From assembly GCA_021806765.1 (NCBI GenBank), contig JAJZQR010000352.1:1-5167 (forward strand): a DNA stretch of 5,167 nucleotides, in the 5' to 3' direction. The translations under genes were made by a program, and so were the position numbers. The notes under the pieces were generated by a model. The model did no database searches, was not told the origin of the DNA, and was given only the letters and a program-made list of their open reading frames with translations. Position 1 is the first letter of the stretch, and each line of letters begins with the position of its first letter. This stretch comes from Chloroflexota bacterium (GTDB lineage Bacteria; Chloroflexota; UBA6077). Shown one piece after another: positions 1-4,992 of the stretch.

Positions 1-92
1 GGGGCGAGGGGGTGAGGGGGGACGGGGGCCAGGGGTCGGGGGTCAGGGGCCAGGGGACGAGGAGACGTGGGGACGCGGGGACGTGGGGAATG
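1..92. repeat. Degenerate G-rich 7-8 bp tandem array with G-quadruplex potential
   Basis: About twelve units of 7-8 bp begin with GGGG (or a variant) followed by 3-4 variable bases, for example GGGGTCG, GGGGTCA, GGGGCCA, GGGGACGC and GGGGACGT. Four G-runs of at least four bases lie within 24-49, separated by loops of only 2-3 nt, which satisfies the canonical intramolecular G-quadruplex pattern on the plus strand. A second cluster of GGGG runs lies at 69-88. No coding region is supported here: frames open across it have low-complexity Arg/Gly-rich translations. The array continues to the window edge, so its true length is unknown. Confidence 0.7.
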
Positions 93-103
93 CCGGTGCC
101 GTC

Positions 104-135
104 GTAGGGGCCGGCGTCTCTGCCGGCCCGCCTAC
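104..135. repeat. GTAGGGGC-type palindromic element
   Basis: GTAGG (104-108) pairs with CCTAC (131-135), and GGCCGGC (109-115) pairs perfectly with GCCGGCC (122-128). The loop is 6 nt (116-121) and there is a 2-nt bulge at 129-130. A second reverse-complement copy of the outer arm, GCCCCTAC, lies at 194-201. The element may therefore be a decayed 98 bp unit (104-201) with 8 bp terminal inverted repeats. From memory it resembles the GTAGGGGCGACC/GGTCGCCCCTAC palindromes dispersed in many bacterial genomes. It could form a hairpin in RNA, but no T-tract follows, so I do not call it a terminator. Confidence 0.55.
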
Positions 136-143
136 CCCTCGGC

Positions 144-166
144 ACCCAGAACTCAGAACCCAGAAC
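144..166. repeat. Heptamer array, CYCAG core (first copy)
   Basis: Three units with a 7 bp period (ACCCAGA, ACTCAGA, ACCCAGA) and a partial fourth. The core CYCAG falls at 145, 152 and 159. This is the same 7 bp family as the arrays at 212-255, 660-701 and 3145-3165. Here the core reads CYCAG on the plus strand, so relative to the last two arrays it is inverted. Confidence 0.6.
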
Positions 167-211
167 CTTGCGTCGAGAGGGCGGCCGCCGGTCGCCCCTA
201 CAGCACACGGC

Positions 212-255
212 ACCCAGAACGCCCGCTCAGCACTCGGTCCTCAGCCCTCAGTCCT
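212..255. repeat. Heptamer array, CYCAG core (second copy), abutting the acnX small-subunit start
   Basis: One ACCCAGA unit at 212-218 is followed by a run of 7 bp units at 225-252 (GCTCAGC, ACTCGGT, CCTCAGC, CCTCAGT) with cores at 226, 233, 240 and 247. The array runs to 1-2 bases before the ATG at 257, so it occupies the position where a ribosome binding site would be. No purine-rich Shine-Dalgarno is visible. Bases 238-255 are the reverse complement of 659-676 at 17 of 18 positions. Confidence 0.65.
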
Positions 256-256
256 G

Positions 257-673
257 ATGCTGCGGGGCCGGCCGGTAGTCGCCGGAGCGGCCGAGGGGGT
301 TGCCCTGGTGGCCGAGGAGCCGCTCAGCTTCTGGGGAGGGCTGGACGCGGCCACCGGGGAGGTCATCGACCGCCGCCACGGCCTTTCCGGGCAGATTGTC
401 ACCGGACGGGTGCTGGTGATGCCCTACTCGCGCGGCTCCAGCACCACCAGCACCGTCTTCCTGGAAGCGATTCGGGCGGGGACTGCCCCTGTCGCCGTCG
501 TCGCCTCCTACGCGGATCCCATGCTGGCCCTGGGCTCCATCGTCGGCGGCGAGCTGTACCACCGGCGGGTGCCCATGGTGGCCCTGGAGGAAGCCGGCTA
601 CCGGCAACTCCGGACCGGGGACAGGGTCATGATTCACCCGGACGGGACGGTGGTCTTCAGGACTGAGGACTGA
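257..673 (+). CDS. Aconitase X (AcnX) small/swivel subunit, DUF126 family; probable cis-3-hydroxy-L-proline dehydratase subunit
   Basis: This 138-residue protein matches the swivelling domain of the aconitase X superfamily. It begins MLRGRPVVAG and carries the family signatures EPLSFWGG (21-28), DRRH (38-41), the substrate-loop-like SRGSSTTS (58-65) and a hydrophobic core through ADPMLALGSIV (86-96). In bacteria, AcnX enzymes with separate large and small subunits include cis-3-hydroxy-L-proline dehydratases that yield pyrroline-2-carboxylate. Archaeal relatives act on phosphomevalonate. The neighbouring imino-acid genes favour the hydroxyproline role. I chose ATG 257 because family homology starts there; the open frame back to GTG 83 translates repeat DNA. 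There is no clear Shine-Dalgarno. The last codons (FRTED, stop) are read from a heptamer repeat. The large catalytic subunit is not in the window and would be expected upstream. Family confidence is high; substrate confidence is moderate. Confidence 0.88.
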   Translation: MLRGRPVVAGAAEGVALVAEEPLSFWGGLDAATGEVIDRRHGLSGQIVTGRVLVMPYSRGSSTTSTVFLEAIRAGTAPVAVVASYADPMLALGSIVGGELYHRRVPMVALEEAGYRQLRTGDRVMIHPDGTVVFRTED

Positions 674-701
674 GGACTGGGGACTGAGGACTGAGCGCTG
701 A
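660..701. repeat. Heptamer array GGACTGA x6 (third copy)
   Basis: Six consecutive 7 bp units: GGACTGA, GGACTGA, GGACTGG, GGACTGA, GGACTGA, GCGCTGA. The array supplies the last codons and the TGA stop of the upstream acnX small-subunit gene and then runs into the intergenic gap. Its core (CTGRG on the plus strand) is opposite in orientation to the arrays at 144-166 and 212-255, so the acnX gene lies between inverted copies. Confidence 0.75.
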
Positions 702-706
702 CATCT

Positions 707-739
707 CCCTCTCCCTCTGGGAGAGGGTCGGGGTGAGGG
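707..739. repeat. CCCTCTCCC-TCT-GGGAGAGGG palindromic repeat
   Basis: CCCTCTCCC (707-715) and GGGAGAGGG (719-727) form a perfect 9 bp stem with a TCT loop, followed by TCGGGGTGAGGG (728-739). The whole matches, from memory, a palindromic repeat common between genes in many GC-rich bacteria. The final GAGGG (735-739) is 10 nt before the ATG at 750, so the repeat apparently supplies the ribosome binding site of the next gene. No U-tract follows the stem, so intrinsic termination is unlikely. Effects on mRNA stability or translation are possible but not shown. Confidence 0.7.
735..739 (+). promoter_or_regulatory. Weak ribosome binding site for the [2Fe-2S] subunit gene
   Basis: GAGGG lies 10 nt before ATG 750. 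It is the tail of the palindromic repeat at 707-739, so translation of this gene may depend on repeat-derived sequence. Confidence 0.4.
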
Positions 740-749
740 CTCTAGCTAC

Positions 750-1076
750 ATGCGAGAGGAACAGCTTCGAGAGGTCGACGTCCGGCGGGGCGAGGCCATC
801 GAACTGCTGGTGGACGGCGAGGTGATCCCGGCCTACGTCGGCGAGACCATCGCCGCCGCTCTGACGGCGGCCGGGCGGAGGGTCTTTCGGCATGCCTCGC
901 GTACCGGCGCGCCTCGCGGGGTGTTCTGTGGCATCGGCGTCTGCTTCGAGTGCCTGGTCACCGTGGAGGGGATGGGACAGGTGCGCAGCTGCATGGTGGC
1001 CGTCCGGCCGGGGATGAAGGTCAGCCTGACGGAGCGGCCGGGACCCGAGAGAAGGGGTGGCCATGAGGGAGACTGA
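750..1076 (+). CDS. Small [2Fe-2S] ferredoxin-like subunit (HcnA / D-hydroxyproline dehydrogenase gamma type)
   Basis: This 108-residue protein has a plant-type ferredoxin fold like HcnA, SoxA N-terminal and opine oxidase small subunits (Fer2_4 type). The cluster ligands are visible as C60-x4-C65-x2-C68-x12-C81 within GVFCGIGVCFECLV and VRSCMVAVRPGMKV. The N-terminal part (about 15-45) carries the usual beta strands and GETIAAALTAAG helix. In known complexes this subunit carries electrons from the flavin subunits that oxidise D-hydroxyproline, opines or glycine. The start at ATG 750 fits family length. The 3' end overlaps the next gene by 14 nt (1063-1076), which implies translational coupling and a shared complex. 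The last ten residues (RPGPERRGGHEGD region) are low complexity and lie partly over that overlap. It is a soluble cytoplasmic protein, probably associated with the flavoprotein. Family assignment is strong; the substrate is inferred from neighbours. Confidence 0.88.
   Translation: MREEQLREVDVRRGEAIELLVDGEVIPAYVGETIAAALTAAGRRVFRHASRTGAPRGVFCGIGVCFECLVTVEGMGQVRSCMVAVRPGMKVSLTERPGPERRGGHEGD
1052..1057 (+). promoter_or_regulatory. Ribosome binding site deciding the FAD oxidoreductase start
   Basis: AAGGGG sits 5 nt before ATG 1063, inside the end of the preceding gene. It favours ATG 1063 over the in-frame GTG at 1057, which overlaps the site itself. Confidence 0.5.
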
Positions 1077-2127
1077 GATCGCTGTGGTGGGAGCAGGCCC
1101 TGCAGGGATCGCTGCCGCCCTGGCAGCGAGTCGCGCCGGAGCGCAGGTGACCGTCGTCGACGAGTACTCCCGCCCCGGGGGCCAGATCTACCGGCAGCCA
1201 CCCGAGGTCTTCCATGTCCCGGACGGCGGTATCCTGGGAAAGGAGCACCGGAAAGCCCAGAGGCTGTTCCGGCAGTTGGCGGGATCCCCGGTGGAGCTAC
1301 TTCCCGAGACCCTGGTGTGGGGTGTGCAGGACGAGATGACCCTGCTCCTCTACCGGGAGGGAGGAGAGGCGGAGACCCTTCGGGCCGAGGCCATCGTCGT
1401 GGCTGCCGGCGCCTACGATCGGCCAATCGCCTTCCCCGGCTGGACCCTCCCCGGCGTCTGGACGGCCGGTGGCACCCAGGCGATGCTGAAGAGCCAGCGG
1501 GTCCTGCCGGGGCGTCGGGTGCTGGTGGCCGGGGCGGGGCCGCTGCTGCTGCCCCTGGCGGCCGCTCTGGCGGAGGCCGGTGCTACCGTGGTGGGGATGG
1601 TGGAAGCCACCACCAGGCTGGACGTCCGGGTCTTTCCGCGCAAGGGGCAGATCGTGGTGGTGGAGAAGGCGCCGAGATTCGTCCGCCGCAAGCTGATGGA
1701 GGCGGCCTACACCTCTGCCGTAGAGAGCGGATCGGCCGGCCTCCAGGTGGCTATGGTGGCGGAGTCCACCAGGAGTGGCACCTTGCTGCTGGGGAGCAGT
1801 CGGGAGTTGGTGGGCTACGATCGAAGTGTAAGCCCGCGGGTTGCTGCCGCCATCACGGCCCGGGCCCTTCGCTTTTTCCCGAGCCTGGCCGGCCTTCGTT
1901 CGATCCGGAATTACGCCGGCCTGCGTCCCTTCAGCCCCGACCACCTGCCCCTGATCGGCCCTCTGTCGGGGGCGGAGGGTTTCTACGTGGCCACGGGCCA
2001 CGAGGGGGCGGGGATCGGGCTGGCACCCGCCACCGGGCGTTTGATCGCGCAGTGGGTGACGGGCCAGACCCTGGACTTCCCGGCCGGCTGGTTCAGCCCC
2101 GATCGGTTCCAGAAGCAGGAGGCTTAA
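1063..2127 (+). CDS. Chimeric FAD oxidoreductase: HcnB-like N-terminal half fused to HcnC/DAO-like C-terminal half
   Basis: This is a 354-residue protein with two halves of different families. Residues 1-185 match an HcnB / D-hydroxyproline dehydrogenase alpha subunit: FAD-binding GAGPAG (10-15), acidic strand end VVDEYSRPGGQIYRQ (31-45), PGWTLPGVWTAGG (125-137) and the start of the second Rossmann unit, VLVAGAGPLLLPLA (153-166). From about L186 the sequence instead matches the C-terminal half of a D-amino-acid-oxidase family (DAO/HcnC) beta subunit: PRKGQIVVVE (192-201), SGTLLLGSSRELVGYDR (238-254), AGLRPFSPDHLPLIGP (285-300), and GFYVATGHEGAGIGL (306-320), where flavin and substrate contacts lie in the family. 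The rest of HcnB, including its usual C-terminal cysteine-rich cluster domain, and the DAO N-terminal FAD motif are absent. The protein has no cysteine. HcnB proteins are usually longer than 400 residues. It may be an in-frame deletion fusion, perhaps non-functional, an assembly error, or a minimal enzyme. The reading frame is intact. Confidence 0.85.
   Translation: MRETEIAVVGAGPAGIAAALAASRAGAQVTVVDEYSRPGGQIYRQPPEVFHVPDGGILGKEHRKAQRLFRQLAGSPVELLPETLVWGVQDEMTLLLYREGGEAETLRAEAIVVAAGAYDRPIAFPGWTLPGVWTAGGTQAMLKSQRVLPGRRVLVAGAGPLLLPLAAALAEAGATVVGMVEATTRLDVRVFPRKGQIVVVEKAPRFVRRKLMEAAYTSAVESGSAGLQVAMVAESTRSGTLLLGSSRELVGYDRSVSPRVAAAITARALRFFPSLAGLRSIRNYAGLRPFSPDHLPLIGPLSGAEGFYVATGHEGAGIGLAPATGRLIAQWVTGQTLDFPAGWFSPDRFQKQEA
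1609..1623 (+). other. Inferred fusion junction inside the FAD oxidoreductase gene
   Basis: Codons for T183-T184-R185-L186-D187. Upstream, GATVVGMVEATTR reads like the end of a beta-alpha-beta unit in HcnB. Downstream, VRVFPRKGQIVVVE reads like the strand following the substrate domain in DAO-family proteins. The exact crossover cannot be fixed without the parent sequences; a few codons either side are possible. Confidence 0.55.
2117..2122 (+). promoter_or_regulatory. Strong Shine-Dalgarno AGGAGG selecting a TTG start
   Basis: A perfect AGGAGG lies 7 nt before TTG 2130, within the last codons of the upstream gene. It decides the TTG start over the GTG at 2145, which is 22 nt away. Confidence 0.85.
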
Positions 2128-2129
2128 GG

Positions 2130-3137
2130 TTGCGGTTCAAACGCGTGTTCACGGCGGTGGATTCCCACACTGTAGGGGAGCCGGCCAGGATCATCACCGG
2201 CGGCATTCCCTACATCCCCGGCGACACCATGTTCGAAAAGAAGCGGTACATCGAGGAACAGGCCTACGACATCCTCCAGCTTCTCATGTACGAGCCCCGG
2301 GGTCACAGTGCCATGTCCGGGGCCATCATCACCCAGCCGGCCACGCCGGGTGCCGACATCGGCCTCGTCTTCATCGAGGTGAGCGGCTGTCTGCCCATGT
2401 GCGGCCACGATACCATCGCCGCCTGCACGGTGCTGTTGGAGACCGGCATACTTCCGGCAAGAGAGCCGATCACGGAAATGGTGGTGGACACCCCGGCGGG
2501 GATCGTCCGGGCTCAGGTGGAGGTGGGGGAGCAGGGCGTCCGTGGTGTGACCTTCGAGAACGTCCCTTCCTTCCTCTATGAAAGGGACGTGGAGGTTGAC
2601 GTGCCGGGCGTCGGCAGGATCGTGGCGGATATCGCCTACGGCGGCAACTTCTACGCCATCCTGCCGGCGGAGATGGTGGGCATCCCGGTGGAGCCCCAGA
2701 ACGCCAGCGCCTTTATCCGGATTGGCCCGAAGATCCGGTCGGCACTGAACGAGGCGGTGAGGGTGGCGCATCCGGAGAACCCGATGATCGAGGGGGTCTC
2801 CCACGTGATGTTCACGGCGCCGGCCACCAACCCACAGGCCACGGCCAAGAACACCGTCATCTACGGCCCGGCCGGGCTGGATCGCTCCCCCTGCGGGACC
2901 GGCACCTCGGCCAGGATGGCCCAGCTGCATGCCAGGGGCGAACTGCCCCTGAACCGGGAGTTCGTCCACGAGAGCATCATCGGGAGCCTCTTCTGGGGGA
3001 AGCTGGTGGGGGAGAGCAGGGTTGGTGACTACCCGGCGGTGGTCCCCACCATTAAGGGTCGGGCCTTCATCAGCGGCTTCAACACCCTGGTGCTGGATCC
3101 TGAGGATCCCTTCCCGAGAGGCTTCCTACTGGGCTGA
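2130..3137 (+). CDS. Proline racemase / 4-hydroxyproline 2-epimerase family protein
   Basis: This 335-residue protein has the normal length and full layout of the proline racemase superfamily, a cytoplasmic two-base isomerase that needs no cofactor. The N-terminus is VFTAVDSHTVGEPARI. The first catalytic cysteine is C91 in GCLPMCGHDTIAA (87-99), and the second is C255 in DRSPCGTGTSA (251-261). Both are present, which argues for racemase or epimerase activity and against trans-3-hydroxy-L-proline dehydratase, where the second cysteine is typically Thr. The residue after CGH is Asp (D94), where many hydroxyproline epimerases have Gly, so proline versus hydroxyproline specificity is open. The start is TTG 2130, chosen for the perfect Shine-Dalgarno and because family homology begins immediately. 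It follows the flavoprotein stop by 2 nt, so it is in the same operon. Its likely role is making the D-imino acid that the flavoprotein complex oxidises. The frame is open well upstream of 2130, but that stretch is antisense-like GC-rich noise. Confidence 0.92.
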   Translation: MRFKRVFTAVDSHTVGEPARIITGGIPYIPGDTMFEKKRYIEEQAYDILQLLMYEPRGHSAMSGAIITQPATPGADIGLVFIEVSGCLPMCGHDTIAACTVLLETGILPAREPITEMVVDTPAGIVRAQVEVGEQGVRGVTFENVPSFLYERDVEVDVPGVGRIVADIAYGGNFYAILPAEMVGIPVEPQNASAFIRIGPKIRSALNEAVRVAHPENPMIEGVSHVMFTAPATNPQATAKNTVIYGPAGLDRSPCGTGTSARMAQLHARGELPLNREFVHESIIGSLFWGKLVGESRVGDYPAVVPTIKGRAFISGFNTLVLDPEDPFPRGFLLG

Positions 3138-3144
3138 CGGGGTG

Positions 3145-3165
3145 CTGAGTCCTGGGTCCTGGGGT
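3145..3165. repeat. Degenerate heptamer remnant (fourth copy)
   Basis: Three units with 7 bp period, CTGAGTC, CTGGGTC, CTGGGGT, lie just after the proline racemase stop in the 77 bp gap between convergent genes. The CTGRG core has the same orientation as the 660-701 array. I see no convincing intrinsic terminator for either gene in this gap. Confidence 0.5.
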
Positions 3166-3214
3166 GGGCCTCCAGCGCCAAGAGATCATTCAAGTCGCCC
3201 AGAGGGAGAGGCGA

Positions 3215-4864
3215 TTACGGCTTCAGGTCGTAGATCTCTACCCTTGAATCCTCGTAGAGCAACCTGGCCCCGGGCATCCCGGCCGCAGCCTCGTCGCCGG
3301 CCTTCGTGACCAGGTACCTGATGCTGTAGTCCGAGACGAGCTTGGCGTAATCTCTGCTGTCCTTGTACAGGTAGATGCCGTTGTCCCTGTCGGCCACACT
3401 CTTGGGGAGTCGGGCTATGTAGCCCAGGGCCACCGGCTTCTCGTGGATGGTCTGATAGTAGAGCAGCAGGGTGCCTTCGGCGACCGTGTCCAGGATGCCC
3501 CCGTTATTGGGCAGCTGGGCGAGGGCATAGACGTAGGGTGGAATGACTACCCGGGATGAGGGTATCGGCTGCGGCAGGTACTCCACCAGGAGGACTGCCA
3601 GCAGCAGCGCCGCCAACAGCCTGGTTCCCCTCGACTGCTGGAACAACAGCTTGAACCCCATGGCCGATAGCACCGCCGCGCTAAGGGTGACCATCACCAT
3701 CATCCGCACCGGAACCCCCGAGATCTTCATCGGCGGTAGGGCCGCTTCCAGCCAGGAGTAGGGAAGCGGTACCGAGGAGACCTCCCTTCCCCATACGTGC
3801 AGCACCGGCCCCAGGCTCATGACGGCAAAGAAGACCAGCACCCCATACCACAGCGCCAGGGCGGAGCGGGCGAAGTGGCGTCTCCTGATCAGCACGTAGC
3901 CCAGCACTATCACCACCGATAGCCCGATGTGGACGCTGCTCTCGTGGATGTTGCCCGGCAGGCTGCTCCAGTAGCCCTGGGTGAGATCGGAGAACCGCCA
4001 GTGACCGCCGGGGATGACCAGGGCGAGGAGGTCCAGGGACAGCTCTTTCGCGGAGTGGCCACCTATGAAGGGATCCCTGGCGTTCTGCAGCAGCAGGGGC
4101 AGTATGAAGGGTGTCGCCGTCACCAGTAGGGTGACGAGGAAAGCGAGCAGAGGGAGGCGCATCTCTCTTCGATAGAAGAAGAGGGGATCCCGGGTGCGAA
4201 GGGCGTGCCCCAGGAAAAGGAAGGCTGCCATGATGGCCGAGTAGAGGAAGTAGTAGTAGTCGGTGAGGAGGATGGTGGTGAGCAGGAGGGCGGAAACCAC
4301 TCCCAGGAGGAGGCTGGGCCTGGAAAGCAGCAGATAGCATCCCAGCACGAAGAGGGGGATCCATTCCAGGGAGATCAGGTTCAGATGGCCCTGGGCGTGG
4401 GCGAAGTGGTAGTTGGAGAAGGTGAAGATGAAGCCGCCGATCAGGCTACCCGGGTAGGAGCGAGTGAGGTAGTAGCAGAGGAGAAAGGCCGTCAAGCCGG
4501 CGGCGACGAAGGAGAAGAGCACCAGGCTGTTGAAGACCTGAACCATGGTGAGCACCCGGAGCAAAGGCAGGGCCATCAGGCCGTTGGACAGATTCAGGGT
4601 GTGTCCCCAGAGGGACGTGCCGTAGGGGTAATGGATGTAGGAGGTATGGAAGGGTGACTGATGGAGTTGGGTCAAGGCCCTGTCTATCCACCACAGGTTC
4701 CAAACGTTCTGGAGCCCGTCGCCCGTATCCCCAAAGAAATGGGTGGAAAACAGAAGGATCAGAGGATAGGTTAGAAGGGAGAAGGCCAGCAGATAGAAGA
4801 AAGCGGGGATCAAGAGCATCTTGAGCAGGGCTGAGCTGTAGCGCTGGAGGACGCCGCTGGGCAT
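3215..4864 (-). CDS. Polytopic membrane protein, GT-C-like glycosyltransferase candidate
   Basis: This 549-residue integral membrane protein starts at ATG 4864 (first residues MPSGVLQRYSS). I see about ten to twelve hydrophobic segments, roughly at 16-40, 95-133 (one or two), 140-152, 165-202 (two), 206-220, 237-262, 313-327, 333-352, 388-407 and 415-430. A hydrophilic C-terminal domain of about 120 residues without membrane segments follows. The first loop holds an acidic motif, GDTGDGLQNVWNLWW (45-59), with D46 and D49, then HYPYGTSLWGHTLNLSNG (78-95). HAQGHLN (156-162) follows later. An acidic first extracytoplasmic loop followed by many helices is the hallmark of GT-C enzymes that use lipid-linked sugars, so a cell-envelope glycosyltransferase or YfhO-like role is plausible. 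Donor and acceptor are unknown. AGGA 8 nt before ATG 4864 supports this start; the frame stays open to a TTG at 4984 over repeat-like DNA. It is convergent with the imino-acid operon and probably unrelated to it. Confidence 0.8.
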   Translation of the reverse strand: MPSGVLQRYSSALLKMLLIPAFFYLLAFSLLTYPLILLFSTHFFGDTGDGLQNVWNLWWIDRALTQLHQSPFHTSYIHYPYGTSLWGHTLNLSNGLMALPLLRVLTMVQVFNSLVLFSFVAAGLTAFLLCYYLTRSYPGSLIGGFIFTFSNYHFAHAQGHLNLISLEWIPLFVLGCYLLLSRPSLLLGVVSALLLTTILLTDYYYFLYSAIMAAFLFLGHALRTRDPLFFYRREMRLPLLAFLVTLLVTATPFILPLLLQNARDPFIGGHSAKELSLDLLALVIPGGHWRFSDLTQGYWSSLPGNIHESSVHIGLSVVIVLGYVLIRRRHFARSALALWYGVLVFFAVMSLGPVLHVWGREVSSVPLPYSWLEAALPPMKISGVPVRMMVMVTLSAAVLSAMGFKLLFQQSRGTRLLAALLLAVLLVEYLPQPIPSSRVVIPPYVYALAQLPNNGGILDTVAEGTLLLYYQTIHEKPVALGYIARLPKSVADRDNGIYLYKDSRDYAKLVSDYSIRYLVTKAGDEAAAGMPGARLLYEDSRVEIYDLKP

Positions 4865-4872
4865 GGTTCTAT

Positions 4873-4876
4873 TCCT
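4873..4876 (-). promoter_or_regulatory. Ribosome binding site for the membrane protein
   Basis: Minus-strand AGGA lies 8 nt before ATG 4864. A better match, AAGGAG (4884-4889), is 19 nt away, too far for this ATG and inside an imperfect hairpin. The translation start is therefore only moderately certain. Confidence 0.4.
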
Positions 4877-4877
4877 G

Positions 4878-4900
4878 ATCCCTCTCCTTAGCAGGGGGAT
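4878..4900. repeat. Imperfect palindrome in the membrane gene leader
   Basis: ATCCC (4878-4882) pairs with GGGAT (4896-4900), and CCT (4886-4888) pairs with AGG (4893-4895). Three bases are bulged and the loop is 4 nt. Its composition resembles other CT/AG-rich palindromic repeats in this window. It lies directly upstream of the preferred start of the membrane protein gene and contains the minus-strand AAGGAG. Confidence 0.35.
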
Positions 4901-4992
4901 GCTGCCAGCCTCTCCTCCAACTTCCGCGGTGCCACTGCGGGACGGCAGAGGGCGCGGGTTGACCGGCTGGTAGGTAGCGGGCAACCGGCGCC

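Noticed and set aside
83..256. N-terminal extension of the AcnX small subunit from GTG 83
   Set aside because: It translates palindromic and heptamer repeat DNA, and AcnX homology begins at the ATG at 257.
67..666. 199-residue plus-strand frame overlapping the AcnX gene
   Set aside because: Low-complexity Arg/Gly/Pro shadow; the overlapping frame starting at 257 has clear AcnX family signatures.
707..727. Intrinsic terminator after the AcnX gene
   Set aside because: The stem is perfect but is followed by TCGGGGTGAGGG rather than a T-run, and the next gene appears to be in the same operon.
660..739. CRISPR array
   Set aside because: The 7 bp tandem units have no spacers and the neighbouring palindrome occurs once; no cas genes are present.
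1317..2129. Long open frame upstream of and continuous with the proline racemase frame, suggesting a 606-residue fusion protein
   Set aside because: Translation is Gly/Arg-rich shadow of the flavoprotein gene in another frame. Family homology starts at TTG 2130, which has a perfect AGGAGG 7 nt upstream.
2124..2969. 281-residue minus-strand frame antisense to the proline racemase gene
   Set aside because: His/Gly/Arg-rich antisense shadow of a strongly supported gene, with no recognisable motif.
3138..3214. Bidirectional terminator between the convergent genes
   Set aside because: Only a 4 bp CGCC/GGCG stem (3196-3213) without a T-tract is visible, too weak to call.
4865..4984. 40-residue extension of the membrane protein to a TTG at 4984
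   Set aside because: No good ribosome binding site for the TTG, and the stretch spans an imperfect palindrome. ATG 4864 has AGGA at 8 nt and precedes the first membrane segment by a normal distance.
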